Shown in pieces: positions 1 to 7,413 of a stretch of DNA of 12,686 nt. The stretch covers positions 1 to 12,686 of the forward strand of contig DTYO01000324.1 in assembly GCA_012961845.1 (NCBI GenBank), given 5' to 3'. The notes under the pieces are model-generated. The model was not told where the DNA came from. It saw only the letters and a program-made list of their open reading frames with translations, and did not search any database. This DNA comes from Thermodesulfobacteriaceae bacterium. GTDB taxonomy: Bacteria > Desulfobacterota > Dissulfuribacteria > Dissulfuribacterales > UBA3076. Numbering within the stretch: position 1 is the first letter of the stretch; each line of letters opens with the position of its first letter. A program made the position numbers and the translations under genes.

Positions 1-2
1 AT

Positions 3-89
3 ATAATCGACGAGGCCGTATTCCAAAATCGCTCATTCAGCGAACGGTTAATGGAGAATGTGGCGCTGTTGGTTGGATCATTATTGTAA
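3..89 (+). CDS. Possible C-terminal tail of an upstream gene (partial, unrecognised)
   Basis: The reading frame starting at base 3 is open from the window edge to a TAA at 87-89 and would encode 28 residues ending ENVALLVGSLL. The composition (IIDEAVFQN then RSFSERLMEN) reads like ordinary protein. A second frame (from base 2, stop TAG at 101-103) is also open and gives a basic, less protein-like peptide, so the choice is weak. I do not recognise a family. If real, the gene ends 88 bp before the recC ATG and may be co-transcribed with it. Confidence 0.25.
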   Translation: MIDEAVFQNRSFSERLMENVALLVGSLL

Positions 90-116
90 GTAATAAAAAG
101 TAGAGGGCGTGAAGGC

Positions 117-185
117 ATGTTCCGTTTTCTTCCGATAGCCGGATACGCAGTGCCCTGTGATCAGATACCGGATTCCAATGGGTAA
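117..185 (+). CDS. Short leader ORF (22 codons) overlapping the recC start
   Basis: ATG at 117 is preceded by AGAGGG (102-107) with a 9-nt spacer, a good ribosome-binding geometry. The frame runs MFRFLPIAGY... to a TAA at 183-185. It therefore terminates five bases beyond the recC ATG at 178, a position suited to translational coupling by re-initiation. Neither candidate recC start (GTG 157, ATG 178) has a recognisable Shine-Dalgarno of its own, which is the main argument that this small frame is translated. The peptide resembles nothing I know. A 22-codon frame can arise by chance, so the call stays tentative. Confidence 0.3.
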   Translation: MFRFLPIAGYAVPCDQIPDSNG

Positions 186-3100
186 TATCATCATATATCA
201 GGGAAACAGGCTCGAAGACCTGGCGGATCACCTAGGCGGTTTGATGCACATGAAGCGTCAGCAGGAGTTCAGCCTTGAGCCGGACGTGGTACTGGTAAAT
301 AACTATGAAATGTCACAGTGGCTTACCATCCGGGTGGCGGAAAGCCAGGGGATCTGCGCAAATGTACGCTTCAGGCTTTTCGGGTCCTTTGCATGGGAAC
401 TTGTTCAGGGGATGATCTGCCAGACAGACGAGGTAGACATCATGACCAGGGAGAGTTTCCGGTGGTTGGTTTTCAGGTGCCTCCAGGAAACAGCTGAGGG
501 CCTGGAAGAAGCAGAATTTGCGGAACTGGCAGGGTATATTGCCGGGCAGGGAGCTTCCGGCCTCTACTATCTGTCAAACCAGCTCGCAGATCTGTTCGAC
601 CGATATCTCAATTACCGTGTCGATATGCTAAGCCAGTGGGATGAAGGCAGAGAGCCGGACAATCACGGCTGGCAGCCAGAATTCTGGAGGATGCTTTCAG
701 GCATGACAGGTGGCGGGCTCAGGGCTATCCGGCTCAGGCAGCTGATAGAGAGACTTCGTTCTGATGATCCAAGCCTCGGCATTCCCAGAAGTATCTATCT
801 CTTCGGTGTTTCCTGTCTGCCGCCGCTTCACCTGGACATTCTGTCCGCCCTGTCCGGTCGGGCTGAAATCCACATGTTTGTGTTGAGCCCGTGCAGGGAA
901 TACTGGCTGGATACTGTGTCTGAGAGAAAGCGTGCCGCTCTTAAAAAAAGCATGGATCCTGCCATGGTGGACGGGTTGTTCCCGTCTGGAAACAGGCTTC
1001 TTTCATCTCTGGGCTATGCAGGCCGGTCATTTCTGGCCCGTTTGTACGGATTTCCCCTGGTGGAGGGGAGGGATTTCTTCAGGAGCCATGAAGGCGATGT
1101 CGGCTGTCCCACACTTCTTGCCTCGATTCAGGATGACATACTGAATCTCAGACAGCAGGGTGATGAAGACGGCGGAAGAGGTATGGTGAGGGGAGCTGAT
1201 TCATCCATCCGGATATTCTCATGTCACAGCCGGCTGAGAGAGGTGGAAGTCCTCCATGACCAGCTTGTGCATCTGTTCGAGACATGCCGGGATCTTCAGC
1301 CGCACGAAATCCTCGTGATGGCTCCATCCATTGAGGAATATGCCTCTACGGTCCAAGCTGTGTTCGGTGCCGCTCCTGAGGAGCGGCGCATACCCTTTTC
1401 CATCGCCGATCTGGGTTTGAGAGAGGCGGATCCTGTGACCAGGGCGTTCCTGTCTGTATTTTCTGCACCCTTGGAAGATATTACAGGTCCGGGGATGATG
1501 GATATCCTGTCGCAGCCCTGCATAATGAGGAGGTTCGGTCTGGATCAGGAGGAACTGTCCATTCTGAGACACTGGATCAGGCAAAGCGGTATAAGGCGCG
1601 GCATCGGAACACTTACAAATTCGACAGAAGTGAAACAGAACAGCTGGACATTTGGACTTGACAGGCTTTTTCTGTCCGCCTGCATGGATCACGGTGAATA
1701 TTGGGAGGAGAGGAGGATAATGCCTGTGGATTTTCCCCTGGAAGGCGGAAATGCAGGGCTTCTGGCCTGCCTCTCCGGCTTTTTTTTCGGTCTGGTGGAG
1801 TTTTCGGAGTCTGTACACTCGGTCGGGAGCCGCACTCCCGACGACTGGTTTGCGTTGTTTAGGCGGATCCTCGAAGATTTTATATCTGAAGATCTTGAGG
1901 ATGACAACGCAGCGGTCCACCTTTTGGAGAGGTTGACTCTGTTGGTGCAGGCCATGAGAGACGCCGGGGTTGATAAACTGGATTTCGAGACCATTTGTAC
2001 GGTTCTCCAGGATGAATTAGGCCGTCCTTCTCCGCCGAGGGCCTTTGTGTCTGGAAATGTACTGTTCTCAAGCCTGGTGCCCATGAGGAGTATCCCGTTC
2101 AGGGTGATCTGCCTGCTGGGTATGAATGATGTCGATTTTCCGCGGAGACCTGATATCCCGGCATTTGATCTCATGGCTGGAGACTGGAGGCCTGGAGACA
2201 GGATACCCAGGGAAGAAGACCGCTATCTATTCCTGGAAACCCTGATTTCTGCAAGGGAAAGGCTTCTCATAAGCTACGTGGGCCGGAGAGAACAGGATGA
2301 TACTGTACAGAACCCTGCAGTGGTTGTCAGCGAGCTGATCGATTGTATCGATGCAGGGTTTGTCATGGAGGACGGTCGCAGACCGTCTGAACATCTCTGC
2401 ATCCATCACCCTCTCCAGCCCTTCAGCACCCGCTATCTTGAGCGGACCGCTCTGGACAGGGGTCTCATTTCATATGCCTCGGAGTGGAAGCCGGTGAATC
2501 GGAACGGAATGCTAGTATCAAAGGGAGATCCGCCGGAATTCTGTCCTGAACCGATTCCGCTGTCGGAAGAAGAAACAGAGGCCCTGAATGCTGTTGCTCC
2601 ATGGCAGATTGCAAATTTTTTCGGCAATCCTGCCAGATCCTTCCTGAAAAACCGCCTTTCCATCAACGTGTATCAGGAGGAAGATGCTCTTGAGAAAGAA
2701 GAGCCATTCCGTATTGCCGGTGAAGTGGAAGAAATCTTTCTGAAGACACTCACCGGGCTTGATCCCGGACAGATCGACAGCAAGACTGCCTTGATCAGCA
2801 GTCTGCTCCGAAAAGTGTTTCTCCAGGCAAAGGCCAGGGGGCTCCTGCCTGTGGAGCCCATGGCATCTATCCTCTGGGAAAGAAAGGAACAGAAGGATTT
2901 CATCCCATTTATTGAAAAGAAGCTCGCGGTTTTCAAGGTGCCTGGAAGAGCTGCCTCCATAGACCGCCTGTTCAGGCCTCAGGGTGCCCCTGAAATCAAG
3001 GTCACTGGAAACATAGGAAAAACAGGGCAGGGAGGCGGACTGCTTGAATACCGACTCAAAGTATATCATTCCCACAGGATGGCATTCTGGATTAAACATC

Positions 3101-3531
3101 TGCTGCTCATGATAGGCGTCGGGCCGGAGCATGAAGATCTCAAGAGCGTAATTGCCACAGGCGGAACAGACGTAGTGGTGCGGACGGTGCCTGAGCAGGA
3201 TGCAATGAAATTCTTCGACACGCTCCTCTCATACTACGTGGATGGACTTTTGCGGCCTCTGCCCTTTTTCCCCGCCGCGTCCCTCGAATTTGCCAAGAAC
3301 AAGAAGCCAAAGGACAGGAACAGCGAACCTGAATCCGATGCAGTGGCGCTGGAAAAGGCATTCAGACGGATCCAGGGAAGGTATCCAGGCAGAATCAGTG
3401 ACAGGTGGACAGGCTACCTGTACAGGTACAGACTTTCCATGCTTGAAAAGGTTTTGAGAGAACCGGAGTTTAAAAATCTCAGCATGGCTGTCTGCGGTCC
3501 GTTCCTGGATTATCTGGTAAAGGGGAGGTGA
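178..3531 (+). CDS. recC: RecC, exodeoxyribonuclease V gamma subunit
   Basis: RecC is the scaffold of the RecBCD DNA-end-processing complex. It splits the duplex, feeds the strands to RecB and RecD, and scans the 3' strand for Chi. From the ATG at 178 the product is 1117 residues (E. coli RecC is 1122), and it matches E. coli RecC along its length: IIYQGNRLEDLADHL at the N-terminus, LADLFDRYLNYR near 130, CHSRLREVEVLHDQL at about 349, SGIRRGIG, MRSIPFRVICLLGMNDVDFP at about 636 and REEDRYLFLETLISA at about 678. As expected for RecC, the helicase-like fold has no Walker A and the C-terminal nuclease-like domain lacks catalytic residues. I chose ATG 178 because it best matches the family N-terminus; GTG 157 would add seven residues, and neither has an SD. 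The stop overlaps the recB leader. Two Chi-pocket positions differ from E. coli (see findings). Confidence 0.96.
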   Translation: MGNIIIYQGNRLEDLADHLGGLMHMKRQQEFSLEPDVVLVNNYEMSQWLTIRVAESQGICANVRFRLFGSFAWELVQGMICQTDEVDIMTRESFRWLVFRCLQETAEGLEEAEFAELAGYIAGQGASGLYYLSNQLADLFDRYLNYRVDMLSQWDEGREPDNHGWQPEFWRMLSGMTGGGLRAIRLRQLIERLRSDDPSLGIPRSIYLFGVSCLPPLHLDILSALSGRAEIHMFVLSPCREYWLDTVSERKRAALKKSMDPAMVDGLFPSGNRLLSSLGYAGRSFLARLYGFPLVEGRDFFRSHEGDVGCPTLLASIQDDILNLRQQGDEDGGRGMVRGADSSIRIFSCHSRLREVEVLHDQLVHLFETCRDLQPHEILVMAPSIEEYASTVQAVFGAAPEERRIPFSIADLGLREADPVTRAFLSVFSAPLEDITGPGMMDILSQPCIMRRFGLDQEELSILRHWIRQSGIRRGIGTLTNSTEVKQNSWTFGLDRLFLSACMDHGEYWEERRIMPVDFPLEGGNAGLLACLSGFFFGLVEFSESVHSVGSRTPDDWFALFRRILEDFISEDLEDDNAAVHLLERLTLLVQAMRDAGVDKLDFETICTVLQDELGRPSPPRAFVSGNVLFSSLVPMRSIPFRVICLLGMNDVDFPRRPDIPAFDLMAGDWRPGDRIPREEDRYLFLETLISARERLLISYVGRREQDDTVQNPAVVVSELIDCIDAGFVMEDGRRPSEHLCIHHPLQPFSTRYLERTALDRGLISYASEWKPVNRNGMLVSKGDPPEFCPEPIPLSEEETEALNAVAPWQIANFFGNPARSFLKNRLSINVYQEEDALEKEEPFRIAGEVEEIFLKTLTGLDPGQIDSKTALISSLLRKVFLQAKARGLLPVEPMASILWERKEQKDFIPFIEKKLAVFKVPGRAASIDRLFRPQGAPEIKVTGNIGKTGQGGGLLEYRLKVYHSHRMAFWIKHLLLMIGVGPEHEDLKSVIATGGTDVVVRTVPEQDAMKFFDTLLSYYVDGLLRPLPFFPAASLEFAKNKKPKDRNSEPESDAVALEKAFRRIQGRYPGRISDRWTGYLYRYRLSMLEKVLREPEFKNLSMAVCGPFLDYLVKGR
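3522..3528 (+). promoter_or_regulatory. Ribosome-binding site for recB, inside the end of recC
   Basis: GGGGAGG lies in the last recC codons, just before the recC TGA (3529-3531). The spacer to GTG 3534 is 5 nt. A second GTG at 3528 overlaps the SD itself and would be poorly served, so this site decides for 3534. The position implies that ribosomes finishing recC help start recB, keeping the subunits in balance. Confidence 0.7.
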
Positions 3532-3533
3532 AG

Positions 3534-6500
3534 GTGAAGCCCCTGGATCCTGTAAATATTGCTCTCAATGGTTATACTCTGATTGAGGCCAGTGCAGGTA
3601 CGGGAAAGACATATACCATTACCAGCCTTTATCTTCGATTCATCCTGGAAAGAGGCCTCAGAATCCGGGACATCCTTGTGGTTACTTATACCAGGGCTGC
3701 AGCAGAAGAACTGCGCCAGAAAATCAGAGAACGGGTCAGGACAGGTCTTCTCATGTTGACAGGCAGAGCCACCGGAGAAGATGACGGGTTTGTAAATGAG
3801 CTGGCCGAAAGGCTTGAGAGCTCCGGAAAGGTCCGGAGACATGCTATGGTACAGAGGCTGGAGGAGGCCATGCTCTGCCTGGATGAGGCGGCGGTATATA
3901 CCATCCACAGCTTCTGCCAGCGCATGCTCAGGGAGTTCGCCTTTGAGAGTTCGGCCCCCATCAGGGCCGAGATTCTGCCGTCCCAGGAAGATCTGATCCG
4001 GGACGGTTGCGCAGAATTCGTCAGGAGGAAGTTCTATTCGTCAGACAGAAATTTCATGGAATGCGTCGATTCGGTATTTTCGCTGGAAGACCTGCCAGAG
4101 GAAATTTACAGCAGTCTGAAGTCTGTGATCAACCTGCCGTATCCGGAGATAATTCACAGCTGTACCCTGGATGAGGTCCGTCAGGAAATCCGGATTTTCA
4201 GCGAGAAGACCAGAAAGGTCGCGGCAAATGCCTTTGGCGGACAGGGAGATCTGAAAAAAAAGGTCACAGCAGTGGGCAGGGCCGCAGTCAGTAACCTGGC
4301 CGGGTTCCTGAAGGATGACGCAGGCCTGCCTGACAGGGTGATCTCTAAGTTGGAAACAGAACTGTTAAAGGAGCTTAAAGGCCTTCTCAAACAGGAAGAT
4401 CGGGTCCTGATGGAGTTTGACGACAATGCCGTAGGTGCTGCGTTGGGGCTGACGGAGCTCGTCCTTTACAACCTGTTTGCACTTGCGTCGTGGCGCTTCG
4501 TGCGGGTTCTCCTGGCAAGGCTCCTTTACAGCGGAAATGTCAGGAAGTCGGCCGGACTCAAGAAGCTCCTTGAGCCGTATCTGCTCCATTTTGAGACAGC
4601 GGTGGAGAGGTGGTTTGATCAGAAAGGACTGTGCGGCCCGCCTGAGGGCCTGGAGGATCTGTTGAGAGAGCCGGCCATGGAGCTATTGGGGGAGATCCTG
4701 GTTGTCCACGGAGACATGGGGGCACGACTTCAATCCGCAGTCCTCTGTGAGGCCAGGGAGTTTGTCATGGATTATGTGGCCGAATATAGAAAGAAATATT
4801 CTATCATGACATATGACGACATGCTTCTCATGCTCAAAGAGGCCCTCTCCACCGGTTCACAAAAAAACGTGCTGGCTGGTCGGATACGCAAACGTTTTCC
4901 TGTGGCCCTCATAGACGAATTCCAGGATACAGACAGCATCCAGTGGGAGATCTTCAGTGCCATATATCCCGACCCGGCCAGATCAGGTCTTTTTCTCATA
5001 GGCGATCCCAAGCAGGCGATCTATTCGTTCAGGGGCGCTGATATCTTCACCTATCTCCAGGCTCGGGCCCTGGTGTCCGAAGACCGCAGGCTGGGCCTGG
5101 ATACCAACTGGCGGTCGAGTCCTGCCCTGGTCGGGTTTGTGAACACAATGTTCAGGCGCAGGGAGCAAAATGCCTTCTTGCTGGAGGGCATAGACTATAA
5201 CCTGGTGAAACCCAGGCAGGATTTTGATGAAAGCCTCGTGATTGAAGGTGCAGGGCAATGCTCGCCGGCAGAGGTCTGGCTCTTTTTTGATGACCGGGAG
5301 GACGGTCCGGGTCGCAGCGAGCATAGAGCAGACATTGAGAAGTGCGGTCCCGCCCGGATTGCAGCCATGGAAATAAGAAAACTTTTGACGGCCGGACAGA
5401 AAGGCATGGGCTGTTTCCTGAACCGCGGGGGCAGGAGAGAGCCTGTTCTTGCCGGCGACATTGCTGTGCTTGTAAGGGATTTTGTAGAGGCGAGCAAGAT
5501 AAGAGATGCCCTTTACGCCCTTGGTATTCCCTCTGTCTATTATGGCCCTGGAAGCGTGTTCAAGTCTGATGACGCAAGGGACATGCTCTACATGCTCGGC
5601 GCCGCTGCAGACCCTTCGGATGTGAGTGCGGTCTGTACCGGCCTTGGAACGGTTTCGCTAGGATTCAGCGCACATGACATCTACAGACTCCGCCAGGACC
5701 AGGATGCATGGGAGGCAGTGGCAGACAGGTTTTCCGAACTCAGGAAGATATGGTTGGAACAGGGGGTTTTCCCCATGATTCTGACCATGTTCAGCTGGTT
5801 CGGCGTGCCTGAAAGGCTGCTTTCTCTCACAGATGGTGAAAGGCGCCTTACCAATCTGAGGCAGATCTCTGAGCTGCTTTCCCGGGCCGAAAGGGACCAT
5901 CCCGGGCCGGAACGCCTGATACTGTGGCTCAATGAAAACATTTCACATCCCGATGACCGGGCGGATGAACAAAAACTTCGTCTTGAGACCGATGAAAACC
6001 TGGTCAAGGTGATGAGTTATCACCGGAGTAAGGGCCTGGAGTTCCCCATACTCTTCCTGCCCTTTATCGATACCTTGGGGCTGAACGAGAAGGCTGACAG
6101 GATACCAAGGCTCTACAGCCTGGAGAGAAATGGTTACATATGTCCGGTCGCAGAAAGGATGCCTGCTCCCGAAGAAGCAGAGGCTGCGCTGGCTGAGCTC
6201 AGGAACCGGGTGACCGGCCTGGCTGCAGGAGAAGCGGGAAGGAGCAGTCGGCCCATGGACTGGGAATACGAGTTGAATCGACAGAAGCAGGCTGAACTGG
6301 TGCGCCTGGTCTATGTGGCCTTCACAAGAGCCAGGCACAGGGTATATTTCGGTTTTTCATCAGAGCATTCTCTTTATGCATCAGCCATGGGGAATATGCT
6401 TCTGGGACATGTGGATGCGGAAAAAGGGGCCACAGTGTCTGCACGTGAGCTTCTCGAAAATGAACTTGGCGGGCCGGATAAGGTTGCTGTCTTTTACTGC

Positions 6501-7376
6501 GACGAAAAACTCTCTTCTCTTGCCGAAGGACAGCCTTCCGGTATGGATATCTCCAGACAGGTTCCAGGTAAAATGCTGCTCAGGACTACGAGACCGGTCC
6601 CTTTTGCCCCGCGGACATGGATACAGTCCAGTTTTTCATCACTGGCCAGGGAGCGGGTCGGCCATGTGCCTTTGGACTGGAGTCCGGAACCTGAAATGAA
6701 AGACAGGCAGGATATCTTTTCCTTTCCCAGAGGGTCGGTTGCAGGAAACTGTGTACACAGGCTCTTTGAGATCATCGACTTCAGGGGCACTGAAGAGGAT
6801 TTTATCGAGCCTGCCCGTACGGTGCTCAGGGATTTCGGGCTTGATGAAGTATGGGATACGGTCCTGGCCCGGATGGCGGCCTCCGTGATCGAAACCGATA
6901 TAGGCAGAGGAGTTATCCTGGGCCAGCTCGACCCTCGATGGATGTCTAGAGAAATGGGATTTGCCTGGCCTTTCAGCAGGGAGGAGACAGAGCATTTCCC
7001 CGGCCTCAGTGAATACTGTGAAAAGGGTGTGCTGAAGGGTTTTATCGACCTCATCTTCAGACATGGGGATATGTTTTATATCGTGGATTACAAGACAAAC
7101 TGGCTGGGAGCCGGGATCGAAGAATACGGGCTGGAAAACCTCGACAGGGCCATGGATGCACACGGCTACTGGCTTCAGTCCGGCATCTATGCTGCTGCCC
7201 TGGATCGCTTTCTGCGGGTTGGCCTCAAAGGGCATGGATTCCCAAGGCAGTTTGGTGGCGTTTTCTATCTTTTTGTGCGGGGAATAAACCCGGAACACGG
7301 CCCTGAATTTGGCGTGAGGTACATTTCTCCGCATGAGCTCGTGGAGAAATTCCCCCGTTTTTTCACTGTTGAATGA
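3534..7376 (+). CDS. recB: RecB, exodeoxyribonuclease V beta subunit (helicase-nuclease)
   Basis: RecB is the 3'-5' SF1A (UvrD-like) motor and only nuclease of RecBCD. From GTG 3534 it has 1280 residues, about 100 more than E. coli RecB, with much of the excess between Walker A and motif II. Visible motifs: Walker A EASAGTGKT (18-26), CQRML, motif II LIDEFQDTD (Asp461, Glu462), motif III GDPKQAIYSFRGAD (from 490), motif IV LDTNWRSSP, motif V HRSKGLEFP (from 830), motif VI VYVAFTRAR (Arg932). The C-terminal PD-(D/E)XK nuclease keeps the full set: His1075 in CVHRLFE, Glu1140 in REMGF, Asp1172 in KGFIDLIF, Asp1185 and Lys1187 in VDYKTNW, then LQSGIY as the Q-x-x-x-Y motif. It should therefore both unwind and degrade DNA. 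An A8 run with an upstream AGGGAG sits at codons 241-243 (see findings). The start follows the recC stop by 2 nt. GTG 3528 is the alternative start. Confidence 0.97.
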   Translation: MKPLDPVNIALNGYTLIEASAGTGKTYTITSLYLRFILERGLRIRDILVVTYTRAAAEELRQKIRERVRTGLLMLTGRATGEDDGFVNELAERLESSGKVRRHAMVQRLEEAMLCLDEAAVYTIHSFCQRMLREFAFESSAPIRAEILPSQEDLIRDGCAEFVRRKFYSSDRNFMECVDSVFSLEDLPEEIYSSLKSVINLPYPEIIHSCTLDEVRQEIRIFSEKTRKVAANAFGGQGDLKKKVTAVGRAAVSNLAGFLKDDAGLPDRVISKLETELLKELKGLLKQEDRVLMEFDDNAVGAALGLTELVLYNLFALASWRFVRVLLARLLYSGNVRKSAGLKKLLEPYLLHFETAVERWFDQKGLCGPPEGLEDLLREPAMELLGEILVVHGDMGARLQSAVLCEAREFVMDYVAEYRKKYSIMTYDDMLLMLKEALSTGSQKNVLAGRIRKRFPVALIDEFQDTDSIQWEIFSAIYPDPARSGLFLIGDPKQAIYSFRGADIFTYLQARALVSEDRRLGLDTNWRSSPALVGFVNTMFRRREQNAFLLEGIDYNLVKPRQDFDESLVIEGAGQCSPAEVWLFFDDREDGPGRSEHRADIEKCGPARIAAMEIRKLLTAGQKGMGCFLNRGGRREPVLAGDIAVLVRDFVEASKIRDALYALGIPSVYYGPGSVFKSDDARDMLYMLGAAADPSDVSAVCTGLGTVSLGFSAHDIYRLRQDQDAWEAVADRFSELRKIWLEQGVFPMILTMFSWFGVPERLLSLTDGERRLTNLRQISELLSRAERDHPGPERLILWLNENISHPDDRADEQKLRLETDENLVKVMSYHRSKGLEFPILFLPFIDTLGLNEKADRIPRLYSLERNGYICPVAERMPAPEEAEAALAELRNRVTGLAAGEAGRSSRPMDWEYELNRQKQAELVRLVYVAFTRARHRVYFGFSSEHSLYASAMGNMLLGHVDAEKGATVSARELLENELGGPDKVAVFYCDEKLSSLAEGQPSGMDISRQVPGKMLLRTTRPVPFAPRTWIQSSFSSLARERVGHVPLDWSPEPEMKDRQDIFSFPRGSVAGNCVHRLFEIIDFRGTEEDFIEPARTVLRDFGLDEVWDTVLARMAASVIETDIGRGVILGQLDPRWMSREMGFAWPFSREETEHFPGLSEYCEKGVLKGFIDLIFRHGDMFYIVDYKTNWLGAGIEEYGLENLDRAMDAHGYWLQSGIYAAALDRFLRVGLKGHGFPRQFGGVFYLFVRGINPEHGPEFGVRYISPHELVEKFPRFFTVE
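4243..4294 (+). promoter_or_regulatory. Candidate -1 frameshift site in recB (dnaX-like)
   Basis: AGGGAG (4243-4248) is followed after 7 nt by the heptamer A AAA AAG (4256-4262), correctly phased for the zero frame (codons AAA 4257, AAG 4260). After a -1 shift the frame reads ten codons to a TAA at 4292-4294. This would release a RecB fragment of about 253 residues that keeps Walker A but loses the remaining helicase motifs and the nuclease. SD-like element, slippery heptamer and early -1 stop parallel the E. coli dnaX signal. I see no strong hairpin just downstream, only weak GGCC- and CAGG/CCTG-type pairings, so function is unproven. Confidence 0.2.
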
Positions 7377-7382
7377 GGAGGT
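7376..7382 (+). promoter_or_regulatory. Perfect Shine-Dalgarno (AGGAGGT) between recB and recD
   Basis: AGGAGGT begins on the last base of the recB stop codon. It is 27 nt from GTG 7410 and 30 nt from ATG 7413, too far to serve recD directly, and no start codon lies in the recD frame at normal spacing. The nearest downstream start in any frame is GTG 7396 (13-nt spacer), which opens a five-codon frame. Confidence 0.5.
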
Positions 7383-7395
7383 CAGGCCTTTACAG

Positions 7396-7413
7396 GTGCC
7401 ATTTATCCGGTGA
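7396..7413 (+). other. Possible five-codon minigene coupled to recD
   Basis: GTG 7396 opens a five-codon frame (VPFIR) whose TGA (7411-7413) overlaps the recD ATG at 7413 in a TGATG junction, a classical termination-reinitiation layout. It lies 13 nt after the AGGAGGT at 7376-7382, a somewhat long spacer. It would explain how recD is initiated without its own SD, but a frame this short is easily due to chance. Confidence 0.15.

Noticed and set aside
69..96. TTGGTT-N16-TAATAA as a recC promoter
   Set aside because: Only about half of the bases in each box match the consensus, and a start near 103 would clip the AGAGGG; the AT-rich stretch alone is not enough.
304..335. Hydrophobic stretch in RecB at about residues 302-333 (nucleotides 4437-4532) as a membrane segment (coordinates given here are residue numbers)
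   Set aside because: It is interrupted by Trp-Arg, Arg and Glu and lies inside the helical 1B region of a cytoplasmic helicase; a buried helix is more likely.
1219..1920. 233-codon antisense frame opposite recC
   Set aside because: Same reasoning: the + strand RecC match is continuous here and the antisense peptide is Cys/His/Pro-rich noise.
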